Shown here: in pieces, positions 45,077 to 55,700 of the stretch | How positions within the stretch are numbered: position 1 is the stretch's first letter | Layout of the letters: the number at the start of each line of letters is the position of its first letter | Origin: Primula veris | Lineage: Eukaryota; Streptophyta; Magnoliopsida; Ericales; Primulaceae | Length of the DNA: 64,000 bases | NCBI GenBank assembly: GCA_963682055.1 | Contig: OY821742.1 | Location: forward strand, 24,492,560-24,556,559 | Reading direction: 5' to 3' | Notes under the pieces: model-generated | Database searches by the model: none | What the model saw: only the letters and a program-made list of their open reading frames with translations | What the model was told of the DNA's origin: nothing | Made by a program: the position numbers and the translations under genes

Positions 45077-48000
45077 ATGGGAGAGAGTAAGTATGGAGCA
45101 TGGGCATGTACCGTAACGGGAATAATAACGCTACTTGTATTTTTCATAGTTTTAGAGCTTGTAAGTGTTCGTAATGAGAAAATTAAAAAGAAAAGTAGTA
45201 GTAGAAAAATGCCACCTGGTAGAAAAGGGTGGCCGTTGATCGGTGATAGCTTCAGTTGGTTCAACGCCGTTGCTAGTTCTCATCCTCCAGGTTTCGTCCA
45301 ACTACAGGCTCAGAGGTAAACTTATAATAATTCATGGAAGATAATTTTAAGCTTTTCTATTATCACTATAAGAAAAAATTCTGAAAGCTGACAGCCGCAA
45401 TGTTAGTATTCGGACGCTAAAATGCTTGTGGGCTAATTTAGTGACATGTTTAACAACAATTTATGTTTTTATTTCTGTCACTAAATTAGTCACAAACACT
45501 TTAGTGTCAGAATAGTAACGTTTAAACTTTTTTATTATAGTGTATATATCCTGAATGATGTGTTATTATTAAACAGGTACGGGAAGATATTTTCATGTAG
45601 TCTATTTGGGAAATGGGCAGTGGTGTCAGTAGACCCAAGTTTCAACAAATTTGTAATGCAAAATGAAGGGAAACTGTTTCAATCTAGCTACCCTAAATCA
45701 TTTAGGGATTTGGTTGGCAAAAATGGGGTGATCACAGTGCAAGGTGACCAACAGAAGAAGCTCCATGCAATTGCTTCCAATATGATGCGGATCGATAAAC
45801 TCAAATCCCATTTCCTGAATGACATCCAACTCGTTATGACTAAATCTCTAACCAATTTCGATAATAACCAGCATGTCGGTCTCCAGGATGTTTGCAGAAA
45901 GGCAAGTTATTTATTCTTAATTTAAATATGAAAAGATACATTACCAGAACATAGAAATTTGTAAAGTGAAATGCATAAAGCCAGTTGGTATCCCTTTCTT
46001 TGTATCATTTCCCAAAAAGCCGATAAACTTGGTGGAAATGAAAAAGATATTGTTTTTTTCTATAACCTTGACATGTAAAATAAAAATAAAATTGACATTT
46101 CATTACTTAAAGCATTTTTAACTTTATTATTTATTAAATATCATATTGGTTGATTCCGTCGATTACAATTAAAAAGAAGAGTAGTTTGAACGTTATCAAA
46201 CCTTAGTTATAATTATAATATTACTCCATGTATCACATATTCTGATACGTGTAGTCGTGTCGTGCCATAAAGTTTTTCCAGACATTAGGATGTACATGTA
46301 CTACGTAGTTGCATAGACTTGCATATTTATGACTAATTAAAACGGAAGGTGAATAAAAATTATTTATAATGCATATGATACTTTATTACAATTAAGGGAT
46401 ACTAATTTACTATTTTAAGCCTAAACCTGCTATCCACTATTTTAAAAAAAATTGGTATTCCGATGTTAAAATGATTATGGCTAATTTGATGACACGAATT
46501 GTCATCAAATTAGCCACAAACACTTCACCATCACAATAGCAAAGCAATGACTATAAGCATTCAGTACTTTTTCTTGTAGTGATAAAAGGTCCCTAATATT
46601 TAAGCCACTATATAATATAAAGCAGTTTTCGATATGTTATCGTGCAGGTAGCTATTAGTCTGATGGTAAATCAATTGCTAGGAGTTTCAAGCGAGAGTGA
46701 AGTGGAAGACATGGCCAGTTTATTTTCTGATTTTGTGGATGGTTGTCTCTCTCTGCCCATTAATATTCCTGGATTTACTTATCACACTGCCATGAAGGTG
46801 ATTAATTAACTGAATATAATTAGAACGTACGAAAATAATTTTTAATGATGCCCCAATTATTTTTCAGCATAGGAGGGACGTTTGCTTATCCAGCAGTAAA
46901 AGTATTCTACTTACAAACCCTAGCTAGATTCATGAACTCGACAGGAGAACTATTTTTATTCTTGTAAAATGTAACCTAACAAAGCCAAATAAAAAAATAA
47001 TCCTTATATGAATAAATAGGTCACATGTAAAAGTAATAGCAGAAATTAAATAATGAACATTTCAAGTTTTTGTTGTTTCTTCTTTTGATTTAATTCAATA
47101 CTTGTATATACCTCCCCAAAACAATCATAATATATTATCCAATGATAAAATGCAACAGAGGAAAAAAGCTAGAAAAAACTTAATACACATCAATTATAAC
47201 TTTTGAAGTTTTTTCTGTTTAAATGTCTTCATTTTGACTAGCTACAGCTTGGAATTTAAATTTTAAACAAGTTTATATTGTTCTCGAACTATGTGGAAAT
47301 GACAACTTGACTTTGCCCCTAAAAATGAGTTGAAATGTTTCCTTGACCATGTTTTCGCTTTAAGTAGCCTCTTGTGATTCCTTACTTGTGGGGAAAAAAG
47401 TAAACTTTCTCCATCTTTTGCTCCACTTAGTTTCCAAAAGCATAATATTATTCTATTCATTTTAACTTAAGCTAACACTAAAAAAAAACCTACAGTGCAC
47501 ATGCTTTCTCGTTATTTTAGCGCTAGCTTGAGTGCTTGAGACTAAATTGGTAACAAAATTAAACAAGAACAAAAAGTGTTGATATTCCGTGACGAATTTA
47601 GCCATGTCCATTATATAATCAAATACTAAGAGGTTCTGTTTAGTTTTCCAACATTTTCTTGTAGTGTAATTCCAATTGTAATAATATGGATTTTCATAAT
47701 CACTCTTCATATAATAGTGGTTCTAGGCTTGTATTGTTGTAGCTTTTGAGTTTAGCAGTACCAACTCAAATACCAAGTTTTCTGAAGAGACTGTAAACAT
47801 AAGTTGGAAGAACTTAACTTTTTTCTCAACCTCAAAGACGCCCGCTTATTTGTTTAATAGCCGCAGCTAAATTTATCCCTCGAGTTAATGTAGGGAATAT
47901 ACTAATAGTTTGATATTAATTATAATAATAAATCTAGTTGATTTAGGAAGTGACTAAAAGAAGTATCAAAATCTAGGAGTAAAGGAGAACTCGATTAAAA

Positions 48001-50511
48001 GGATACAGAAGGAAGGATGAAATCAAACGGTTTAATTTGCTATTTCGAAAATAAAATAAGAAAATATCCCATTATTACCAAACATCATTTTGAAGTTTTG
48101 TGTGTGTGTGACAGGCAAGAGAAAGTATAATTTGCAAAATAGATAGTAACATAGCGATGCATCGAAAACAACAAGAAGCGGAATCTGTAAATAGTACTTA
48201 TGGTGTGCTTGGGAGATTGCTAAATGAAGAAAGCTTACCCGATGAATCAATTGTATCCGATTTTATAATAAATCTGTTGTTTGCTGGAAATGAAACTACT
48301 GCAAAAACCATGCTCTTTGCTGTTTACTTCCTCACGCAATGCCCCAGTGCACTCAATCAACTACTGGTATTGCACAATCAATATTTTTTTACATCAGTAT
48401 ATACATATACCATGATATTGTACTAATATGGAACATTGTTTTAAATAGCGTTATCGCTATCGTAGCGTTTTTTCGAGAGAAACGCTAAAAACGCAAATAG
48501 CATTGCTACATAGCGCTTTGCGGTGTATTTTTTTTTTGCCTAAATACATATAAATATTGCATTAAATTCAAAACATCTAATAAAAATTAACTAAATATAT
48601 ATAAAAAATTGTAACTAATAATCACAAAATGATTATGCTTGAGATGCCAGAGTATTTACTTTGTTTGCAAAAGTTTTGAGGTTTGATTATCTTTAAACTC
48701 CAATAATTTCATTAAAATTTTAAAAATAAAATAAAATAAAAAATAATTTTTTTTTTTTTGGACTGCACCCGCTATAGCGTAAATGACGTCCGTTATAGCG
48801 TAAATAGCGTTCCTATAGCGCGAATTTAGTGTTTTTCCATCCAAATAGCGTTTTAGAGTTGCGTTTTTTTTTCAAAAATCACTATATCGCACAACGTTGT
48901 GCAACGTTGCGAGATTTTTAAAACAGTGATATGGAAGCACTAAGACCTTAGAGTATATCTTCAGCTAAGTTTCACAAATTAATTTCAGTCTCTTGCCATA
49001 TTTTACACAAAAATGTTCGGGAATCATTGAAAGCAAGTCTTTTGTCATTACTAACATGGGGTGTTTAGCAACATTTATTTTATCACATAAGTTTCACCAA
49101 ATGTGTTTCCCAATTTTAGATTTGAAACAAATGTTTAAAATAATAAACAAGTGTAAGAACATTCTATTTTCCCACTATTTAGGTGCTTTTGCTAATATAG
49201 GAGATGTATTATCCCCGCACCTAGTAATTAACACCCCCTTGGTGACATGCATTAACTATATGATTATGGTAAAAACACTAATTCAATCTCATATAATACT
49301 TTTTAATCAAAACAGGAAGAGCACGAAAGTATCAAAAACGAATTGGACGGAGAAGTCATGCTTACGTGGCAAGATTACAAGAGGATGTCTTTCACTCAGT
49401 GTGTATGTTCTCATTTTGATGCTAAGTTGTACTGTTGTATTAACAGTGGTTAAAACTATCAAAAGTCATTATAACTCAAATTTTCTTATTTTAAGGGGAA
49501 AAGAAAATTCATGCGGGTTCTGTACTCTCAAAACTTCCACTACTAACTATATTTCTTGATAAAACTTAATAGATGGATTTAATATGTGTGCACAGGTTAT
49601 TGATGAAACGTTACGACTAGGGGGTATAGCGATTTGGTTGATGAGAGAGGCAAAAGAGGATGTTGAATACGAAGGTATATATAACAGTATAATGTCAATC
49701 ACAAAGCACTTTCTGGACAAGAACATACAGTAGGGAGGAATTTGTAAAACTCTATGACACCCCAATGGACAAATCTTAACTCTCTTTGGAAAAATACAGT
49801 TATGCCCCGAGATGTGAGAAAATTCCACTTTATCCCCTCAACTGTTTAATTGAACATGATAACTACCTTAATTTTACCCCTAATTGTTCCGATTTGTGAC
49901 ATACTTACAGTTCTCTTGAAAATGTAAAAACTCCCACGAAAGTCAAAAGAAGAAATATGAAAAGGCTTAACTTGCAGGTTTTTTCTTGAAACATCTCATA
50001 ACAAAACTGTAGTATATACACTCAACCTGCAGAACAGGCATGGAGACTGTCCTACTCATTTCCGTATGTATTTGATGTTATTTATTATATGCAGGTTTTA
50101 TGATCCCAAAAGGTTGTTTTGTCGTCCCCTTCCTCTCAGCGGTTCATTTAGACGAGCAGTTGTATGAAGGGGCACTGAAATTCAATCCTTGGAGATGGAT
50201 GGACCCTCACAATCAGGTAAAGAAAAGAACACACTTATATATGCATGATAACATCAATTAATGTTTTCAAATGTTCTGCAAAAAAAATAAAAAATTCCTA
50301 GTCGTTTCATGAGTAATAGTATAAAACCAGTTTTTCCTTCACTTGATAAAATTCAAGGAAAAGAGAAATTGGAGGAGTAGTCCCTTTTATGCTCCGTTCG
50401 GTGGAGGAGCTCGATTTTGCCCTGGGGCAGAGTTGGCTCGTCTTCAGATAGCTCTCTTTCTCCATTACTTTGTCACCACCTACAGGTCATTAATTTCTCC
50501 CTCATTTTGTT

Positions 50512-50566
<55 letters not shown>

Positions 50567-50727
50567 ACATGGATTTTATGTTGTGATTCAAACCAAAAGT
50601 TTGTACTTGTTTTGATAGGTGGGTCCAACTCATAGAGGATAAAATGTCTTTTTTTCCTTCCGCGCGCTTGGTGAATGGTTTTCAAATCCGAATCAACAGG
50701 AGAGATGAGGATCTTAAAACGACATAA
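45077..50727 (+). CDS. Cytochrome P450, CYP85 clan (CYP90/CYP724-like), 9 exons
   Basis: This predicted ER-anchored haem monooxygenase is most like the brassinosteroid/sterol hydroxylase families. Exons: 45077-45315, 45577-45901, 46648-46797, 48115-48366, 49316-49402, 49596-49674, 50095-50216, 50358-50485, 50619-50727, giving 496 residues with phases that join without a break. Residues 10-30 form the membrane anchor, followed by a basic patch and the PPGRKGWPLIG hinge (46-56). The oxygen-binding I-helix is AGNETT (295-300), the K-helix ExxR is ETLR (355-358), FNPWRW is at 407-412, and the haem loop PFGGGARFCPG has Cys439. All introns are GT-AG except intron 2, which has a GC donor (AAG/GCAAGT). 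ATG 45077 was chosen because it begins just before the anchor. Introns 1-4 carry transposons. The exact family and substrate are uncertain; the GGIAIWLMREAKED segment after ETLR differs from CYP90 members I recall. Confidence 0.92.
45364..45542. mobile_element. CACTA-type MITE in P450 intron 1
   Basis: 179 bp, starting CACTATAAGAAAAAA and ending TTTTTTATTATAGTG, flanked by 3-bp duplicates TAT (45361-45363, 45543-45545). It contains subterminal GGCTAATTTAGTGACA and its near inverse. It is non-coding. Confidence 0.88.
46435..46581. mobile_element. CACTA-type MITE in P450 intron 2
   Basis: 147 bp, starting CACTATTTTAAAAAAAATTGG and ending CTTTTTCTTGTAGTG. It shares the inner GGCTAATTTGATGACA/TGTCATCAAATTAGCC inverted pair with the intron 1 copy. 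The 3-bp flanks ATC and ATA match at two of three bases. Confidence 0.8.
47476..47666. mobile_element. CACTA-type MITE in P450 intron 3
   Basis: 191 bp, starting CACTAAAAAAAAACC and ending CATTTTCTTGTAGTG, flanked by TAA duplicates (47473-47475, 47667-47669). The interior is different from the other two copies except for GTGACGAATTTAGCCA-like words. Confidence 0.85.
48434..48928. mobile_element. hAT-like non-autonomous element in P450 intron 4
   Basis: 495 bp with ends CATTGTTTTAAATAGCG and GAGATTTTTAAAACAGTG (inverted repeats with mismatches) and a perfect 8-bp duplication ATATGGAA on both sides (48426-48433, 48929-48936). The interior repeats TATAGCG and TAGCGTAAAT. The 8-bp duplication is typical of hAT transposons. 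Confidence 0.88.
50515..50563. repeat. (AT)n microsatellite in P450 intron 8
   Basis: About 49 bp of AT dinucleotides within the 133-bp last intron, between donor 50486 and acceptor 50618. Confidence 0.95.
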
Positions 50728-51310
50728 CTTATTGTTAATATTATTCCAGGAAAGTATAAATTGACATAGCAAACAAATTCAAACAAAACCTAATTTTGTA
50801 TCACATTCTTTTGTTTTCTGTATTACCATTGGTCAGAAGTTCTATAATTAAAACGAGCAATGAGCAATTTCGGTTGTGTAATTCAACTTCTGTGAGTGAT
50901 GAGCCATTTGTCAAATGTCTATACCCGATATTTCCCAAGGAAGGAAAAATTAAATAAAGAAAATATAGACTCAAAAGAATAAGCAAAAAGGGTCAGTTAG
51001 AGATATAAAAAGTAATAAGGAGCAAAATGGTGAATTTGACTCAAGTGGATAGAAGAAAAAATCGGTAAATAAGTGGGTCGAATACACAAATATAAGAGAG
51101 AATTTAAATTTGATGCCAAAAAAAGAAGAAAAGTTCAAATGAAAACTAACCGTAAACAGTCGTGGGTTTTGCCTATAAATACAAAGGTAGCTTTTCTTAA
51201 ATTAGCTCAGATATTTAGAAATCAGAAGGTCAATGTAATTAATAGATTTTCAGGAGAAAGGAGAGAAATACAAGAATGGAGACAGAGGCGATTAAAAGCT
51301 TAGTTTCAAT
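50728..51310. other. P450 3' flank
   Basis: It holds the presumed 3' untranslated region and spacer. A 76-codon open frame at 51073-51303 is Lys/Arg-rich with no recognised domain; it immediately precedes the DUF4283 relic and may belong to that element. Confidence 0.4.
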
Positions 51311-51960
51311 ATGGATACATCTCAAAATAATACAAAGACATCTCCTTTAGATCCTCAACGTATTGAAAAGGAAGCTACAGTAAACAAATCCTTTGGGGAA
51401 GTTTTAGTCAATAAAAAAGATGTCTTTATCCCTGTCAAAGAATCAATATCATACAAAGGGGAAGCATCAATCAGGTTCACTTAATGAAGAGGTAAACATA
51501 CTTTCCTAGCCTTTCAATTATACCTTAGTGGGGAAATTTACACACGGAATGTCAGATATTGAGCACATTAACAGATTTCTGAGCTCTTTGGGTCTGAAAG
51601 ATGACTTTACAGTAGGATGTATTGACCATAAACATGTTCTACTAAGGTTTTATCATGAGGAAGACTATCTTAGAGTGTGGCTAAGAGAAAGTTGGGTTAT
51701 TTTACGATGTCCAATGAGGGTTCTAAAATGGACATATAACTTTAAACCGGGTTTTGAACCGTCTATTACTACAGTCTTGATTTGTTTAGATATGCTTCCA
51801 ATCCATCTTTATAACAAATCTAGTATCTATTCTATAGCTAAAGTGTTTGGAGAACTGCAAAAAGTTGATGAAGCTACGGCCAAGCTTTCAAGGCCTAACC
51901 TAGCAAGTGTTTGCATGCACAAGCAATCACATATATGTTTTCAGCAAATTTACATCACAA
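51311..51960 (+). pseudogene. DUF4283 retro-ORF relic (copy 2)
   Basis: ATG at 51311 begins a frame with SFGEVLV and ISYKGEA that stops near 51484. A shifted frame continues with YTLVGKFTHG, HVLLRFYHEEDYLRVWL, WTYNFKPGFEPS and LPIHLYNKSS, the same DUF4283 pattern as the minus-strand copy at 15459-17015. Similarity ends near 51915, before the zinc knuckle. It is therefore frameshifted and 3' truncated. Confidence 0.75.
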
Positions 51961-52304
51961 CTATTTACTTTTCAAGCATTAAGAGTACTTCGTATGACTT
52001 GTAGTAGCATTCGTGGCAGTTGTATCAAATAATTTGAAGGGCTTTATAAAGCTATTTCTATTGTTTACTCTTTTGATCTTTCGTTCTTGATAAAATACTA
52101 AAGAAGTCACTAACTAAGACACTTCGATGGACTAAATCCGTCTTTCATGAGTAACGTTGAGTTAAGCTTATGATTTCTCTAGTAACAATCTTTGACGCTA
52201 GAAGGAAAGGATAAACTATAATTCAGGATGTCAATAACGAACAAAAATATAGTTAATCACGCAAAAGAGGGTAAAATTCTAAAGAATTCTGAAGTCGTGA
52301 AAGG
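51961..52304. other. Unassigned spacer
   Basis: No gene or repeat recognised between the DUF4283 relic and the gypsy integrase relic on the other strand. Confidence 0.4.
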
Positions 52305-53480
52305 TTAAATTGTGAAGAAAGACGAGGAAATGATTTCATTTTTACTTCTGTGTAATATGCCCTTTCTACACGTTTTTTTACGAGCTTGGATACTGCATAG
52401 TGCGTCCAGCCTATCTTCTTCCAAATCATCTATATGTGCATGCATAACCTCTAGAAAAGAAAATTCCATATCTATATATCTAGCCACTCTTTGTACTTGA
52501 ATATTTATCTCAGTTGGTAACAGCGTTGCATGTCTCTATGTCAGTTCATATGGTGAATTATTAGCACTCTCCGTCTTTGATGTCTTATGGGCCGAAATCA
52601 CCCGTTGGAACCATGGTGAGCCAATCTCTTGGACTCCTTTGTAACATCTTGGAGATTCATGCCTTGGTGATCGTGTTTGTTGATTCTACTTTCCCATTTA
52701 CTCGCGCATACTAAGGGGCAGGGGCGGAACCAAGATAGTTTTTTGGAGGGACCGTGATGTAAAAATATATCGAATAGAGGATAAAATAAATAAGATCTAA
52801 TACAAAACTAAATAATTTTTTCTATATTTAACATAACATAAAATAAATATGAAGTTAAGACAAACGGTATTGGACAATAAAATATTTTTTTTAGTAATTT
52901 TTTTTTGGAAAAATAGAATGGTCATTTATGAAATTTGATAATTTAAAGCTAAAAAACAGAAATTTTTAGAAAAAAACAACTAACATGATTTAAACTCATA
53001 ACCTTCCACTATATTAAAAACAATTTTACCACTACAACAACAACTATTTTGTTTAATTAGTGGGAGCGTCAATGTATATATCTTAGAAAATTTTAAATTA
53101 CACATAAAAAAAATAAAAAAAATTGAAAATCGTCGGGGGTGGCCACGGCCATCCTCAGCCACCCCCTGGGTCCGCCCCTGCTAAAGGGTCGAATTAACTA
53201 GTTTGACCCCAAATTTTCTCAAGTAGTCTATCTCTTGTTCACCATTAAGATTTCTGGCTTTGTCTGAAGTTATTGTCTCTAGTAACCCAAGCTTAGTAAT
53301 AATGTTTTTTTTTTTTCTAAAAAAATCAATAATTTCGATTTAGGTAGACAGATGGAGTGGAATAGCCTCAGACCACTTAGTAAAATGGTATGTTGTTACC
53401 AAAATGTAGTTATTCCTCTTTCTTGAATTGAGGCAAACCTCATCAATAAATCCATTGTTCATTTTTAAAATTATAGCCAT
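52305..53480 (-). pseudogene. Ty3/gypsy integrase fragment, interrupted
   Basis: Reading the minus strand from 53480: YILVTTYHFTKWSEAIPL (integrase core), then ETITSDKARNLNG and IDYLRKFGVKLVNST near 53200, then, beyond an inserted element, YARVNGKVESTN near 52690 and IDDLEEDRLDAL near 52420. The order matches Tat/Athila-type gypsy integrases, where the second block carries the second catalytic Asp and VNGKVE-like motif the Glu. Stops and shifts are frequent. The hAT-like element 52719-53180 splits the TPYYA motif. Confidence 0.75.
52719..53180. mobile_element. hAT-like MITE inside the gypsy integrase relic
   Basis: 462 bp starting CAGGGGCGGAACCA and ending TGGGTCCGCCCCTG, inverted repeats. 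The 8-bp flanks are CTAAGGGG and CTAAAGGG (one mismatch). It has no transposase. Its terminus resembles that of the element split by Copia-3. Confidence 0.85.
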
Positions 53481-54562
53481 GGTTTAACTAACGATTGGAA
53501 AATTCCGGAATTTCTCTAAGGTATTACTGATTTTGGAAATTGTAAAAAGTGAGAATTTTTTTTTGGCAAAACCCTTAATTTATAATAATAATAGGGGTGC
53601 CACTTGAAAAGGTCACAACCATTTGTTTAAACCAAAAAACATCACTCTTCAAAATAACTAACTCCTGCCACATACGCAATCAGTTAAATAACCGTTACCA
53701 CGTAGGCAGATGATTATTTACCCGCTACAAAATATTAATTGTATAAATAATTAATATAACTGATAAAATTAAAAATAAAATATATTTTATAAACAATTTA
53801 ATTTGTGATATAAATGTTACACATGCGCCTTGCACCATAGCTACACTAGATTACTCTCTCTTATGGCCTATCTGATAAGACAAATTCTATTAGATGTCAT
53901 TAACTTATGTGTTGGACATATGTACTATTGTTCTCCAGTAATGTGGGATAATTTTCACTACACAAATAAATACATATAAATATATCCAACAATCTTCCAC
54001 TAGGTTGTAATAATGATAGTCATTAAAACCTACTTATATATATATATATGCATATAACATTCCCCCACTAGGTTGTGATGCCACTCCAAATCAGTGTCAC
54101 AACGAAGTTTCGATATCTTCACGTATAAATGGAGGAAGGTACCTTTCGATTTAAACCATCACTTGGTGAATTTACGTCAAAGTTTCAAGAAAAATATTGG
54201 TGACCTAGTCTTAAACAAATTTTTCTATACTTTGAAACCGGATATTTGGTCTTGTGCTACAATCATGTTTTCATGAATATTTACAAAAGGAAACCTGAAA
54301 TTTTGCTAAGAGTGGCACCACTCTAATAATCATATAGATGGAGTTTCATTTATTTCTCTGTTACTAAGACATTTACAATTTTCAAACTTCATTAAGAGTA
54401 TAACTCATACTTCATACATTACAGTCTATACTAAATACATCTTAAATGAGACCAATTTATAGTAGTGCTTCTCTAACTTCATATTAGTAACTTGTTTTTA
54501 CCCTTTAAACCTCCGTTAGATTAATCTGGATCAAGGTTGGATTCTCATTACTAATGGTTCTA
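53481..54562. other. Spacer, possible Copia LTR sequence
   Basis: No gene supported. Since the neighbouring Copia relic reads toward this region on the minus strand, its 3' LTR should lie here (the CCCCCACTAGGTTGTGATG words near 54062 may be part), but no matched LTR pair is visible. Confidence 0.35.
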
Positions 54563-55700
54563 TTATACATGTTTAAGTCTCATATCTATGGATGTTGTTT
54601 TTACCAAATCTCGAGATAAACCTTTGTTAAATGGATCTGCCAAGTTCTCAGTTGTCTTAATATAGACAATGGATACTACTCCGTCCATTATTAATTGTCT
54701 AACATACGCATGTTTTAGAAGAATGTGTCTAGACTTTACATAATACACTTCTTTGTATGCTATAGCCATTGTAGCTTCAGTGTCACAATGCAAAGAAATG
54801 GCTCACATTGGGTGTTGCCACAACTCTGTATCATATAACATGTTTCTAAGTCATTCTGCTTCTTTGCATGCAGCTGAGAATGCTATAAACCCAGATTCCA
54901 TAGTGGTATAAGCGATAACCGTCTGTTTATTCGAAACCCAATATAATGCTCCCCCACCAAGGGTAAACACACCCAAACAGACGTAGACTTAGTACCACTA
55001 TCACTAGTAATCCAACTACAATCAGTGTAACCTTTGAGTACAGTAGGAAATTAAGAATAGAAGAGTACAAGATTACTTGTTCTCTTTGATTATCCAAAAA
55101 CTCTTTCCAATGCTCTATTTCCGGATTACTCGTAAAACATGAATACTTGCACAACACAAATGTTGTGCATGTTATATATACATTTATCACCACCGTTGTG
55201 CTTTAAATCCGTTTGATAATATTAGAGAATCAAACTTTTCATGCCATTTAATTGGGGCTTGCTTCAAGCCATATAAGGACTTGATTAACTTGCAAACTTT
55301 TATTTCATGAATGGGTAGAACAAAACTCTTGGGTTGTTACATATACACTTGCTCATCTAAATCACCATTAAGAAAGATGGTCTTTACATCAATTTGACGT
55401 ATGAACAAACAATATATTTTACTAATTAACCATATGGATGCAAAGGCCATGGGGGCACAAATTGATATAATCCCAGACATCGGAGCATAGGTATCAAAAT
55501 AACCGATCCCCTCTTTATTGTCTATAGCCATTTGCTACCAATCTTGCCTTAAAAGATTGGATTGACCCATCAATGTTATATTTTCTTAAAAATACTCATT
55601 TACTACCAATAGGTTTAGAAGATGAAGGAAGATCAACCAACACCCATGTATTATTAGATAATATTGAGTACATCTCATCTTGTATAGATTCTTTTCAGAA
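54563..55700 (-). pseudogene. Copia-4: decayed Ty1/copia RT and RNase H
   Basis: The minus strand reads, from 55700: QDEMYSILSNNTWVLVDLP, SFKARLVAN, YFDTYAPM, RQIDVKTIFLNGDLDEQVYM (reverse transcriptase start), then a damaged middle with an SDSGTKSTS RNase H block near 54990, and finally MHCDTEATMAIAYKEVYY with ENLADPFNKGL near 54650. Much of the palm region, including the YVDD motif, is missing or scrambled, so large internal deletions are likely. Confidence 0.85.

Noticed and set aside
45904..45910. Alternative GT donor for P450 intron 2 (GCAA/GTTATT)
   Set aside because: It would put the next exon out of frame, losing the VAISLMVNQLLG helix.
48993..49559. 188-codon open frame overlapping P450 exon 5
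   Set aside because: It uses a non-ATG-like context, runs across intron 4, exon 5 and intron 5 in the wrong frame, and has no motif.
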